Shown here piece after piece: positions 46,828-55,119 of a stretch of DNA of 64,000 nucleotides. The notes under the pieces are model-generated. The model searched no databases, was not told the origin of the DNA, and saw only the letters and a list, made by a program, of their open reading frames with translations. The DNA is from Martinezella tropici (lineage in GTDB: Bacteria; Pseudomonadota; Alphaproteobacteria; Rhizobiales; Rhizobiaceae). Each line of letters opens with the position of its first letter. The first letter of the stretch is position 1. Location: NCBI GenBank assembly GCA_000799755.1, contig JUHI01000001.1, forward strand, positions 558,001 through 622,000, written 5' to 3'. The position numbers were made by a program, and so were the translations under genes.

Positions 46828-47262
46828 TTAATTCCGTGCGCCGGCTTTATCAAAAGCTCTGTCGTACCGGCCGATGATTTCCTCGACCCACGGCGCCATT
46901 CGTGAAGCGGTCTCGCGCCATTCTCGGACTTGCTGAAGCACCCTGTTCCAATTGATGAAACTATCCGCGATCATGATCTTGGTTTCGTAGTCCTCGGCCA
47001 TTCTCAAAACCTTGAGCGCAGCCTCTTTCTGCTCATCAAGCACCTTGACCATGCTTTCGCACATTTGCGGATCATCTCCGCAAACCTCAGCGCAACGTTG
47101 TGTCAATCTGGGTATCGCCGCCTCAATCATATCCAACGCCCGCTTTGTCTCTGTCGCAACCTCGGCATTTAAGCGGGCGACTTCGGCACGCTGGTCGCTC
47201 GTATCAGCCGTCCGATTACCACCTGCTCCGATCAAGGCCAGCAGCGACGATATAAACCCCAT
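46828..47262 (-). CDS. hypothetical protein, helical, just outside the island
   Basis: 144 residues from an ATG with GGAG seven bases upstream. A short hydrophobic N-terminus (MGFISSLLALIGAGG) is followed by helical, charged sequence with likely coiled-coil (EVARLNAEVATETKRALDMI, then QKEAALKVLRMAEDYE) and two close cysteines (RCAEVCGD). No domain recognised. It lies to the host side of the left attachment repeat, directly downstream of the original tRNA-Gln end, so it may belong to the host or to an older insertion at the same site. Confidence 0.6.
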   Translation of the reverse strand: MGFISSLLALIGAGGNRTADTSDQRAEVARLNAEVATETKRALDMIEAAIPRLTQRCAEVCGDDPQMCESMVKVLDEQKEAALKVLRMAEDYETKIMIADSFINWNRVLQQVREWRETASRMAPWVEEIIGRYDRAFDKAGARN

Positions 47263-47403
47263 GCATTTGCTCCGACTCTCCCAGAGGTTATAGGAGCATA
47301 CAAATAATATTATAGGTTGCAAATACTAACAAGTACATTTGTCCTCAATCGGGACCGACTTTCCCCTAAGGGTGACGCTAAGCGATATATTATTCAGCAA
47401 ACA

Positions 47404-47420
47404 TGGCTGGGGCGCCAGGA
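47404..47420. other. attL: left attachment repeat of the island
   Basis: TGGCTGGGGCGCCAGGA is identical to the 3' end of tRNA-Gln at 58372-58388 and in the same orientation. It marks the displaced end of the tRNA after integration. The first bases also pair with GCCCCAGC at 47421-47428 (stem GCTGGGGC, loop GCCAGGA), followed by TAGGTTTTT, so the site doubles as a terminator-like hairpin. Confidence 0.85.
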
Positions 47421-47558
47421 GCCCCAGCTAGGTTTTTCCGCTTTCTCAAGCCATTGAGAAGCCTTGCGAAACCTGCTTACCTAATATGACAATGCTACAG
47501 ACAATTGTGGCAACAGCGCAAGACATTTTTATGCCGCAGATAGACATCGGTATACGGA

Positions 47559-49289
47559 TTATAGTCCATATCCGAAACGACGATTGTCTAAGTCGTTCTC
47601 GAACTTCTCCTCGGCCTGCTGCTGATCACGGACCCGAGTACGGGCTTGGGCGAGAATGAAATCGAGACCGCAGAATGCCATAAGCGGATGCTGCCGGATG
47701 ATCTTGTTTGCTGCCGCCACTTGCTCAAGGACTGGACCAGCAGCTTCCTTTCTTTTGGTTATTTCCTGAACAAGAGCGGTATGCTGCTCTTTGTCGCGAA
47801 ACTCCTGGCGAACGAGCTTCGATTTTGCCACCAGCAGATCGGAGCTGCACTTCTTTAATTCATCGGATGCTTGCTGAAACGCTGACGCTACGTGCCGTTG
47901 TTGGCGTTCCAGTATAAACGCAATTCCCAGTAAGTAGTGCCACCACCTGGGTCGTTTGGCCTTGCCAAGCCGTCGCTCCGCATCGAAGTGCGTGTCCCAT
48001 TTTTTGGCAACGCTTTTCTCTTTGTCTGCGACGTCGATCCGCAGTCGGGCGGTCTTTTCAGAACATGCGAAGACAGGAACTTTCCGATTAAAATCAAATC
48101 TCGCCTGCTCCTCGATCTCCCAAAGGGATGCTGCAATGCGCTCTTCTGCGGACATCGCGGCCATGTTGGCCTTGCCGAGAAGCAAAGAAAGCCGAGCCGT
48201 GTCCTTATTTAGGCCTGCAAACCAGCCTACGGGACTATGGGCGATGGCTTGAGGTGATCCAATCTCTGATTCAGGCGCTCTATCTGGCTCGACACGTTTT
48301 CCAGCGCTTCCAGGATTTTGGCCTGTATCTGAATGAGAACCTCGGGGCCGGGTATTTGCTGGTCGCTTGGCGGCTGCAGCAGGCGGCGAATGGCTCGCGC
48401 TTCGGCCAGAATTGCTTGTTCGATTGTCACTTTTGTCGTTGGCTGGCTCATCGCTCACTCCCCCCATTATTCTGTCGATTTTTGCCTTCTTGACACCCGA
48501 TAAGCGGGCCAGAGAGCCAATGAACTCTCCGTCCAAACCAGTCACGATCCATGTGTCACGCTTTTCTCCAGCCGCAACCAGCAGTGACGAGGCGGCCAAT
48601 GAGACTTCCAGGTCGGCCCTTTTGGTCGCAGTCGCCATGGCCTGCTTCACAGCCTGTCTAACAGCCGGAAGATCAGTCCCCACTCGTTTCTTGGCCTGAT
48701 GCTGGGCATGAGTAAAGGCTTCCCTTGACGGAGGCTCCGCTTCACCAAGTTGACCTTTGATACTCGTGGCGACATCTTCAGCGCCACGCTTACGCAATCC
48801 AACGATTACGGATTTCGTGTGCATCCCCTGAACGAACCGGTGCCCAAATTTGTATTCCGACCACCGGGCGACAAGCTCGTGGATAATGCGATCAAATGAG
48901 CACCGGAGCGCTTTGCGGGTCACGGGATCAACCTCGCCGACCAGCACATGCCAATGAATATTGTGAGCATCTGCCGCAGCACGCGGCTTCGCGTGCTCAA
49001 CGATAACCGCGCGTGTAGCATCAAAATCGAACTCTTCCGCGAGCATCGTCACGACCTCGCGCATCTGGTGCCTGGTGGTCGCTTCATGGGGGCTGACGAT
49101 CCAATGACGTATTGAATACGTTGACCGTTTAGCCAATGCGTCGGAATGCATGTCGGTGATATCGGCGGTGGTGCCGGTAAGAAACGTAACTGCGTCATTA
49201 TCGACGCCGTTCTTGAGATGGCTGATCAGCCTGTTTACGCTCGACCTCGTCCTAAATCTGATGGCTTTGATAATCACGGCGCAGATCAT
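47559..49289 (-). CDS. relaxase / mobilization protein
   Basis: 576 residues. The three-His metal motif is clear: HNIHWHVLVGEVD with His109, 112 and 114. The expected catalytic Tyr of motif I is not evident; the segment SSVNRLISHLKNGV has His24 at that place. A proline/serine-rich linker (about 290-370) separates the N-terminal relaxase from a C-terminal helical region (about 390-576) with a short hydrophobic stretch WWHYLLGIAFILE. The ATG overlaps the stop of the RHH gene (ATGA). It would nick oriT and lead the strand to a helper conjugation system. A second gene is nested in the linker. Confidence 0.82.
   Translation of the reverse strand: MICAVIIKAIRFRTRSSVNRLISHLKNGVDNDAVTFLTGTTADITDMHSDALAKRSTYSIRHWIVSPHEATTRHQMREVVTMLAEEFDFDATRAVIVEHAKPRAAADAHNIHWHVLVGEVDPVTRKALRCSFDRIIHELVARWSEYKFGHRFVQGMHTKSVIVGLRKRGAEDVATSIKGQLGEAEPPSREAFTHAQHQAKKRVGTDLPAVRQAVKQAMATATKRADLEVSLAASSLLVAAGEKRDTWIVTGLDGEFIGSLARLSGVKKAKIDRIMGGVSDEPANDKSDNRTSNSGRSASHSPPAAAAKRPANTRPRGSHSDTGQNPGSAGKRVEPDRAPESEIGSPQAIAHSPVGWFAGLNKDTARLSLLLGKANMAAMSAEERIAASLWEIEEQARFDFNRKVPVFACSEKTARLRIDVADKEKSVAKKWDTHFDAERRLGKAKRPRWWHYLLGIAFILERQQRHVASAFQQASDELKKCSSDLLVAKSKLVRQEFRDKEQHTALVQEITKRKEAAGPVLEQVAAANKIIRQHPLMAFCGLDFILAQARTRVRDQQQAEEKFENDLDNRRFGYGL
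48227..48451 (-). CDS. nested overlapping ORF inside relaxase (mobB-like)
   Basis: 74 residues read in another frame on the same strand: MSQPTTKVTIEQAILAEARA, then IRRLLQPPSDQQIPGPEV, a leucine-rich coiled-coil (KILEALENVSSQIERLNQRL) and a short tail. GGGGGGAG lies six bases before its ATG, one of the best ribosome sites in the island. The relaxase frame here is low-complexity Ser/Pro/Arg, as expected when a second frame is the one under selection. RSF1010 has the same design (mobB within mobA). Product function would be relaxosome support (inference). Confidence 0.6.
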   Translation of the reverse strand: MSQPTTKVTIEQAILAEARAIRRLLQPPSDQQIPGPEVLIQIQAKILEALENVSSQIERLNQRLDHLKPSPIVP

Positions 49290-49570
49290 GCCAGCACCCT
49301 GAGGGCATCCTGACGGACCTGGGCGGCAATTTCCTTAATTTTTTGAACGTCGATTGGCTTTTCGGCAAAGGCTTCGAGCATCAGATTCGTAGAACGACGC
49401 AGCGTCGCGATATCTTTGCGGCGTTTATCGCCAGCTATGTTCCCACGCATGGTTTCATCGAGAGCAGAGCGGACGATTTCCGAAGCCGATTTGCTCGACT
49501 GACCAGCGAACTCCATGAGCCGGGATTTGTCGATATCGGAGATTCGGATTTTTACAAATGCGTCTTTCAT
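49286..49570 (-). CDS. ribbon-helix-helix mobilization protein (MobC-like)
   Basis: 94 residues from the ATG at 49570, with GAGG nine bases upstream. MKDAFVKIRISDIDKSRLME and FAGQSSKSASEIVRSALDET follow the RHH pattern, and the C-terminal half (RRSTNLMLEAFAEKPIDVQK, then IAAQVRQDALRVLA) resembles MobC accessory proteins that bind oriT and help the relaxase. The stop overlaps the relaxase start. An upstream in-frame start at 49666 would run across the oriT-like repeats and is unlikely. Confidence 0.78.
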   Translation of the reverse strand: MKDAFVKIRISDIDKSRLMEFAGQSSKSASEIVRSALDETMRGNIAGDKRRKDIATLRRSTNLMLEAFAEKPIDVQKIKEIAAQVRQDALRVLA

Positions 49571-49600
49571 GAAACACAGCCTCATCCTTCGGGGGTCCAC

Positions 49601-49682
49601 GGGGGCAAAGCCCCCTGGCCTGCTGCCTTCGTGTTCACGAAGGCATGGCTGGCAACCGAAGGTCACTCGGAATTAAGTGACC
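49601..49682. other. candidate oriT region with three inverted repeats
   Basis: Three perfect dyads stand between the avs stop and the MobC-like start: GGGGGC/GCCCCC (49601-49615), TGCCTTCGTG/CACGAAGGCA (49624-49645, two-base centre) and GGTCACT/AGTGACC (49661-49682). Inverted repeats beside mob genes are the usual look of an origin of transfer. The middle one could also be a terminator or MobC operator; the last shares its half-site with the recombinase region at 54.4 kb. Confidence 0.5.
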
Positions 49683-49744
49683 ACATGATGAAGTGTTCAG
49701 GAGATTTCCGTCGGCCGCAATGGACGAAATAATTTTGGGTATTA

Positions 49745-52700
49745 CTAGGCGTCGGTTCCCGTCAGGTCCGATGTCCCGTTGCGCGTGTCTCTCTTCCACA
49801 AAAGTTTGTTTATGCCGCGCCCATCTCTCCAGCAAACGCCCTCTGATCGTCGCCAGGCTGCATGGTGGTTGCTCCCCCCTGGCCAGGAATTTCGTTCGGC
49901 AATCATAACCGTCAAAAATGTGCAGTCTTCTCCGATAGTTCTCGACAGATGATCTTCCGACAACAGGGCTACGACACTGCCATCTTCACCAAAAAACTGT
50001 CTAAATGCTATTTTGTCCTCTGCATCCTTCCAGGCACCAAGTTCCGCGAAATCCGGCTGGAGGCCTAGCTCGCGGGCAAGCCACGGCGCGGGAATATACG
50101 CTGAATAGCCGCTTGGCAGGGAGGCGTCCAAATGACTCTCCCAATGATACCGTGCTCCGAGTTGGGCATAAGGAATGCCTGTCGGCACTCGCCAGTTATC
50201 ATACCGCCATCCATCTTGCGGCCACGTTGAACGCCACGGAGCTTCGTACAAAAACGCGCTGTCGGTCATCTCGGGGATGGACCAATGCTGGATATCGATC
50301 TGCTGCTTCTTTTCGAAGGCCTTGGCTACGGTTCTTGCATCGGTAAGCTTGACTTTGACTGCAGAGAGGAAGCGGAATTCCTGCAGTCTTAAACCGTGCT
50401 CACCCCGCCGGTCCTGAGAATATTTTTCGCTCTGCGATTGGTGCTCATAGACCACTAGCCAACGCTTGCCCGTCTCGTCTACGCGAAATGGCATCCGTCC
50501 CAGCTCTGAGGCTGGGTCTTGCTCAAACGGCCATTTAGTGAGGGTCTGCTCCTCGACGGAAGGCAATTTGATAACCGGCTCGAAAAACCACTGACTGCCC
50601 GCTTCGTCCGAGTTTAAACGTTTTTCTCTATCCTCGGTGATCGTCGCATCTATGTCACGCCTGAAGCCGATATCTGTGGCACGTCGATATGCGAAGGGTG
50701 GATCGTCGAACCCCGTATCCAACCAGTAGTTATCTGCTAATCTGCACAACAGCTCGTCAAGAGCCAACCACTGATATTTCTTGCCAATCCGCTCTATCAT
50801 CGGTCGGTCGCGAGAATAGTCTCCTCTACCGGAGCTATCATGCGGAAAACGTGCCTTCGTCCATCCGAAGTCATACGCCCGTTTTGCCACCCACCTGCGA
50901 AGTGATCCCTGATTGAACTTTTCCGGTGGCTTCGTTTCCTTTTTTGCGGGATACAAACCGGGTACAGCTTCATTCTCGTAACGTTTAATTTCCTCCGCCG
51001 ACAAAAGTCCCAGGAAATTGAGTCTAGCGGCATCCAAATCGTTCTCCCAACGCTTGACCTCCGCTTTGCTTGGTTTCGATACCCTACGTCCCCATTCTAT
51101 TGAATAGAGCCCATACCAATATGGATTGGCCGTTTTTTCGAGCTTTTCGAATGCAACCATGCGTTCGGAATTCGACGTCACGATTTCCTTTTCAAAAATT
51201 TTTAGTTTGTGCTTCGCAGTAAGCGGGCGTTCCTTATGCAAAGGAACAGTCAGAAAGTCGTGTGTCCGCGAGCCGATTTCGTATTGCGCGAAATCGGCCA
51301 TCGATGACGTTGAAGAAGATGCGATACTGTCGTCTCCTGCGTTTTGGGCGACAATATTTAACTGCTCCTCACTGACAGAAAGGCGCGGTTTTGGAGATTT
51401 ATACGGGGGCTTACAGACCTGAATATCGACGGCAACTGGCAAGGACGAATGGTATTCCGCCAATTCAACTATGCCTTGTGCATAATCTCGTAACAACATT
51501 CCATAAGGTGGTGATCGATTTTCGAAAAGGTGGCTGTAAACCGCCTGCGAATACAGGTTCAATTTTCCCGCTTCTGGTTTACGGCAACATGCGCCGTACC
51601 CAGCAGCAAGGAGTCTTTCCAGGACATAAGGGTCGTCCACTTTGGCAAACCTTGCCAGCAGTTCAACGAATATGCCCTCCTCAACGAGTAACAGGTTTGA
51701 CAGAGCTTTAGTTGCCTTGTCGCGAACTCGTCTATTGGTAGTCGAAAAAAACCAGCATAGAGAAAGCGCTGCCAAAAACCGGTTTTGGGGATTTGTGTTT
51801 GGTGCCTGCCCAGTGAGGCACCACTCAATCAATACCCCCACATTCGAATCAGGATCAGAATCCTGAGCATTTACCCAATTGGTCCAGCTGGCATCACGAT
51901 GCGGAAGCTTTCGTTTTTCTAAGTTTCGATGCAACAGCTCGGCATTCCAAGGATGATCGGCTGAGACGGCGATCTGTATCAGAATGTCCAACGAATCAGA
52001 ACCGCCGAGCTTATTCAGCAATTCTAGGCTTCGGTCGGAGAACGCAGAACGTTCCCGCCATTTAACGCTTTCCTTGAACCCCTCACGAATTCCCCAGTCT
52101 TTCCACCATTGGTTAGCGGCTCCTGGCATGCAGTCCACCAACTCTTTGCCAAACTTCTCTGGCAACACTGTTGAGAGCGCATCAAGAAGGCCACGCCATT
52201 GCCAGGCAACATGCGACTTGGCATCGATGCAAAAGTTTAGAGCTTGGTTTTCATCGAAGATTCCAGCTGGATCACTGATGTCTTCAACCGCCTTTTCGGC
52301 CATCAAGAAATCTTGAAAACGCTGAAAGCTAAACCGCACAACATCGGGGTCCGCAAATACCTCATCTGAAGCGTCCGGATTTGGGTCTTTGCGAAGAAGC
52401 CCGTTTCTCAGAATGATCGACAGCCATTCGTTTTCCGAGCGCGGCGTTATGTCACCGAAATGAATGGCTATCGCCTCACGACATTTGTCGAGAGCTAGGA
52501 AGTCAGTTCGATCCGCTAACATACGAGCTGCGATCTCTTGAGCTGTACGGCCAAGCTTGGAAACAAGCGATACAGCAGAATCTTCGTTTGCCTGGATATT
52601 ACGTCCCATACTTTCGAGGTAGTATTTCAGTATTTTCTTCGTTCCTGTAAGGCCGGAAGGAAATTCTGATTTTCCGTCTCTCTCCAACGAAACGCAGACG

Positions 52701-54274
52701 GAACGTAAAAATAGCGGATTGATGAATTCAGGTGCCAACCAAGGCGTGCTGGGGCGAGCTATGCCGCGTTTATCAAGATAGACCCGCGCTGCTGCCAATT
52801 GTTCTTCAGAAGTCTCGAACCCTCGAATATCAAATATTCGATACTTTGATGCGGTGCTATCGGGTACAGCGGCATCGAAATACTCGGTTCGGCAAGATAC
52901 GACACAGCAGACGCCAGCATAGCTTTGGAGCATCTGGATAAAAGGAGCGATATGATTTTTCCAGTATCTGCTGCCGACGCCTTCGTTAATGGCATCAATC
53001 GAAATTAGGCATCTCACACCGGATGCGGTTCCTGCAGCATCGAGAGCACCAAGTATCTGATCCGGCGTCCTACCAGGCAAGCCAAGCTGGCCTGCAATCT
53101 GTGTCCAAAGTTCTGTATCGTTAAACCTCTGCCCAAGGAATAGCAGGGCTGGTTGCCCCGCCTTGAGCGCATCGGCGCTACACTGTGCAAAAAGATGGCT
53201 CTTTCCCGCCCCAGCCGCACCTCGCACGATGGCAAGTCGCTGATTTTCGGCAATCATATAAGGTGAACGGATGGTATCGTCAAAATCCGATATTAAGGAT
53301 GAAAGCTTCGCGAGTTCGTCAATGCAACGCCGCAGAGTAGTTTCGTCCCGAGAATTGTCTTTCAGATTCCGAGATTGCGACCAGCACCAGGAGTTTAGTG
53401 CCGACGTTGCATTCTCTAAGGCGGTTAACTTATTGATCCAGTTGTCAACATCCCAGCGCTGCGCGGGGCTAAGATCGAAATCTTCGGATATTGCATTGAG
53501 GTCTGCATGCGTCTTCTTAAGGTTTTCAAGGATGATTACGTCCGGTTGAGCCGACAGCGAAGCTATTTCTCCGCCAGGTAATGTGAATTGGCATACCGCG
53601 TTCAACGTCGTTGAAAGTTTATTCCTGGATGCAGCGCTTCTGGTTATTGTTGAAAACAATGTCTGCAGGCGAATGTTAACGTGATCTTCCGGATGATATC
53701 TTTCATCAAGAGCTGCAACCGCCTGATCAAGTTGGTTCTGAAACCATTCCTGAGAAAGCTCGACGCCCCCAAAAAAGAATTCTCTAAGTCCCTCCGCACC
53801 TTTCGCAATCAGCCTCGAGTTGATTTCACTTTTAGGCCATGCAACAAAATCAATATGGGAGAGGCCGTTTGCAAGCGCTGCCTGCTCCCAGTCCTTCTTA
53901 TGCTTTTCCCAGTGCTCCCACCCCGACTTGCTATCCTTTCTCGCCTTGCCTCGCTTGTCTGTGAGGTCGCATGGCAAGCCAACCACATATCTTTCAAGCT
54001 CTGGATGAGTGGCGATTGCCTGAAGTACAGATTTATCGATCTGCGCCCAGTCGATATCGCCAGCACGAAGGAAAAACTTGGCCTGGTAACCGACTTTCTT
54101 GCCGGTGGGCAGCGTCCAATAAGCCTCGACACCACCGTCCCCGCCAGCGCCCTCGACTCGTCGGTAACGAGAGCCGTTTGGAAATTTCTCACGTTGCGCC
54201 AGTTGGCAAAGCAGTTCTTCGAATGAAGCTCGTTGGCCGCCGTCGAAGGCATTGATTTTTGAAAATTCCAGCAT
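49745..54274 (-). CDS. Avs (AVAST)-like anti-phage STAND NTPase with N-terminal nuclease
   Basis: 1509 residues. The N-terminal PD-(D/E)XK-like nuclease (about 15-150, Mrr/Cap4 type) shows E19-E20, Asp46 in GAGGDGGVEAYW and QAK at 64-66. A STAND ATPase follows: Walker A GAAGAGKS at 352-359, Walker B LISIDAINE at 423-431, sensor SCRTE at 460-464, then EFINPLFLRSVC and FSFQRFQDFLMAEKA. About 850 C-terminal residues are helical repeats ending in a Trp-rich region that would sense the phage. In known Avs proteins recognition of terminase or portal triggers tetramers that cut DNA. Avs type not fixed (2- or 4-like). Start 54274 is preferred to TTG 54310. Confidence 0.78.
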   Translation of the reverse strand: MLEFSKINAFDGGQRASFEELLCQLAQREKFPNGSRYRRVEGAGGDGGVEAYWTLPTGKKVGYQAKFFLRAGDIDWAQIDKSVLQAIATHPELERYVVGLPCDLTDKRGKARKDSKSGWEHWEKHKKDWEQAALANGLSHIDFVAWPKSEINSRLIAKGAEGLREFFFGGVELSQEWFQNQLDQAVAALDERYHPEDHVNIRLQTLFSTITRSAASRNKLSTTLNAVCQFTLPGGEIASLSAQPDVIILENLKKTHADLNAISEDFDLSPAQRWDVDNWINKLTALENATSALNSWCWSQSRNLKDNSRDETTLRRCIDELAKLSSLISDFDDTIRSPYMIAENQRLAIVRGAAGAGKSHLFAQCSADALKAGQPALLFLGQRFNDTELWTQIAGQLGLPGRTPDQILGALDAAGTASGVRCLISIDAINEGVGSRYWKNHIAPFIQMLQSYAGVCCVVSCRTEYFDAAVPDSTASKYRIFDIRGFETSEEQLAAARVYLDKRGIARPSTPWLAPEFINPLFLRSVCVSLERDGKSEFPSGLTGTKKILKYYLESMGRNIQANEDSAVSLVSKLGRTAQEIAARMLADRTDFLALDKCREAIAIHFGDITPRSENEWLSIILRNGLLRKDPNPDASDEVFADPDVVRFSFQRFQDFLMAEKAVEDISDPAGIFDENQALNFCIDAKSHVAWQWRGLLDALSTVLPEKFGKELVDCMPGAANQWWKDWGIREGFKESVKWRERSAFSDRSLELLNKLGGSDSLDILIQIAVSADHPWNAELLHRNLEKRKLPHRDASWTNWVNAQDSDPDSNVGVLIEWCLTGQAPNTNPQNRFLAALSLCWFFSTTNRRVRDKATKALSNLLLVEEGIFVELLARFAKVDDPYVLERLLAAGYGACCRKPEAGKLNLYSQAVYSHLFENRSPPYGMLLRDYAQGIVELAEYHSSLPVAVDIQVCKPPYKSPKPRLSVSEEQLNIVAQNAGDDSIASSSTSSMADFAQYEIGSRTHDFLTVPLHKERPLTAKHKLKIFEKEIVTSNSERMVAFEKLEKTANPYWYGLYSIEWGRRVSKPSKAEVKRWENDLDAARLNFLGLLSAEEIKRYENEAVPGLYPAKKETKPPEKFNQGSLRRWVAKRAYDFGWTKARFPHDSSGRGDYSRDRPMIERIGKKYQWLALDELLCRLADNYWLDTGFDDPPFAYRRATDIGFRRDIDATITEDREKRLNSDEAGSQWFFEPVIKLPSVEEQTLTKWPFEQDPASELGRMPFRVDETGKRWLVVYEHQSQSEKYSQDRRGEHGLRLQEFRFLSAVKVKLTDARTVAKAFEKKQQIDIQHWSIPEMTDSAFLYEAPWRSTWPQDGWRYDNWRVPTGIPYAQLGARYHWESHLDASLPSGYSAYIPAPWLARELGLQPDFAELGAWKDAEDKIAFRQFFGEDGSVVALLSEDHLSRTIGEDCTFLTVMIAERNSWPGGSNHHAAWRRSEGVCWRDGRGINKLLWKRDTRNGTSDLTGTDA

Positions 54275-54394
54275 TGGCCCGCTAAGGTAGTTTTGATGAC
54301 GAAACAGCAACTAAGCATAATTCACGGCCGGACGACGGTGTCTACGGCTGCGTGTCTCAATGAACATGTTCAGCACATATTTGGAGCATTGAAA

Positions 54395-54473
54395 AAGTGA
54401 CGCTTTAAGTGACGCGATTGCCGCCGACAGGATCACGATTCATCATGGTCACATAAACGACCGTTTAGGTGAC
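54395..54473. other. candidate serine-recombinase recombination site
   Basis: GTCACATAAACG (54448-54459), AC, CGTTTAGGTGAC (54462-54473) is a 26-bp dyad: 12-base half-sites matching at 11 positions around a two-base centre. That is the exact geometry of serine resolvase/invertase crossover sites. Upstream, AAGTGACGC occurs twice with a 12-base period (54395-54403, 54407-54415), adding two more GTGAC half-sites. The site ends 12 bases before the recombinase ATG and lies between it and the divergent avs gene, so it may also regulate both. Confidence 0.6.
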
Positions 54474-54485
54474 AAGGACTTCAGC

Positions 54486-55103
54486 ATGGGTGAACTATTG
54501 GGATATATGAGGGTTTCGAAAGCGGACGGCAGCCAGACGCTAGACCTTCAAAGAGATGCATTGATTGAGGCCGGAGTGAGCCCGGCTATGATTTATCAGG
54601 ACTTGGCATCCGGGAAGAAAGATGATCGTATCGGTCTGGAAAGCTGCCTGAAAGCCATTCGTCCTGGTGATACGCTCATTGTCTGGAAGCTCGACAGGCT
54701 GGGCCGTGATCTACGTCACCTTGTTACGACAGTCGATGACCTCTCTAAACGGTCGATAGGTTTTCGTGTTTTATCCGGGCAGACCCCTGTCGACACGACC
54801 TCTGCCCAGGGCAAGTTGATGTTCGGGATTTTTGCCAGCCTCGCCGAATTTGAACGTGAGCTGATTCGAGAGCGAACCATGGCCGGACTGGCTTCCGCTC
54901 GTGCTCGTGGGCGTGTTGGCGGAAGAAAGGCGACGATGACAGCAGCCAAGATTCGCCTAGCACAAGCAGCAATGGGTCAACCTGACACGATTGTTGCCGA
55001 TCTCTGCAAAGAGCTAAAAATCTCCCGCCAAACCCTGTATCGCCATGTGTCTCCCGGTGGGGAACTGCGGCCAGACGGCATCAAGGTTCTGGGAGTTTCC
55101 TAA
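54486..55103 (+). CDS. serine recombinase, resolvase/invertase type
   Basis: 205 residues. GELLGYMRVSKADGSQTLDL holds the catalytic Ser11 and Arg9; LIVWKLDRLGRDLRHLVTTV and FGIFASLAEFERELIRERTM are the other conserved blocks, and SRQTLYRHV lies in the C-terminal HTH. AAGGA stands about eight bases before the start. Size and layout are those of Tn3 resolvases and Hin invertases. It is the only plus-strand gene of the island and has its own candidate site upstream. It could resolve multimers of an excised circle or move the avs module. Confidence 0.92.
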   Translation: MGELLGYMRVSKADGSQTLDLQRDALIEAGVSPAMIYQDLASGKKDDRIGLESCLKAIRPGDTLIVWKLDRLGRDLRHLVTTVDDLSKRSIGFRVLSGQTPVDTTSAQGKLMFGIFASLAEFERELIRERTMAGLASARARGRVGGRKATMTAAKIRLAQAAMGQPDTIVADLCKELKISRQTLYRHVSPGGELRPDGIKVLGVS

Positions 55104-55119
55104 TCGGGTTTCAGGTGCA

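Noticed and set aside
49661..49682. Second full crossover site of the serine recombinase
   Set aside because: Half-sites match but the dyad spans only 20 bp without a two-base centre; kept only as a shared-motif observation.
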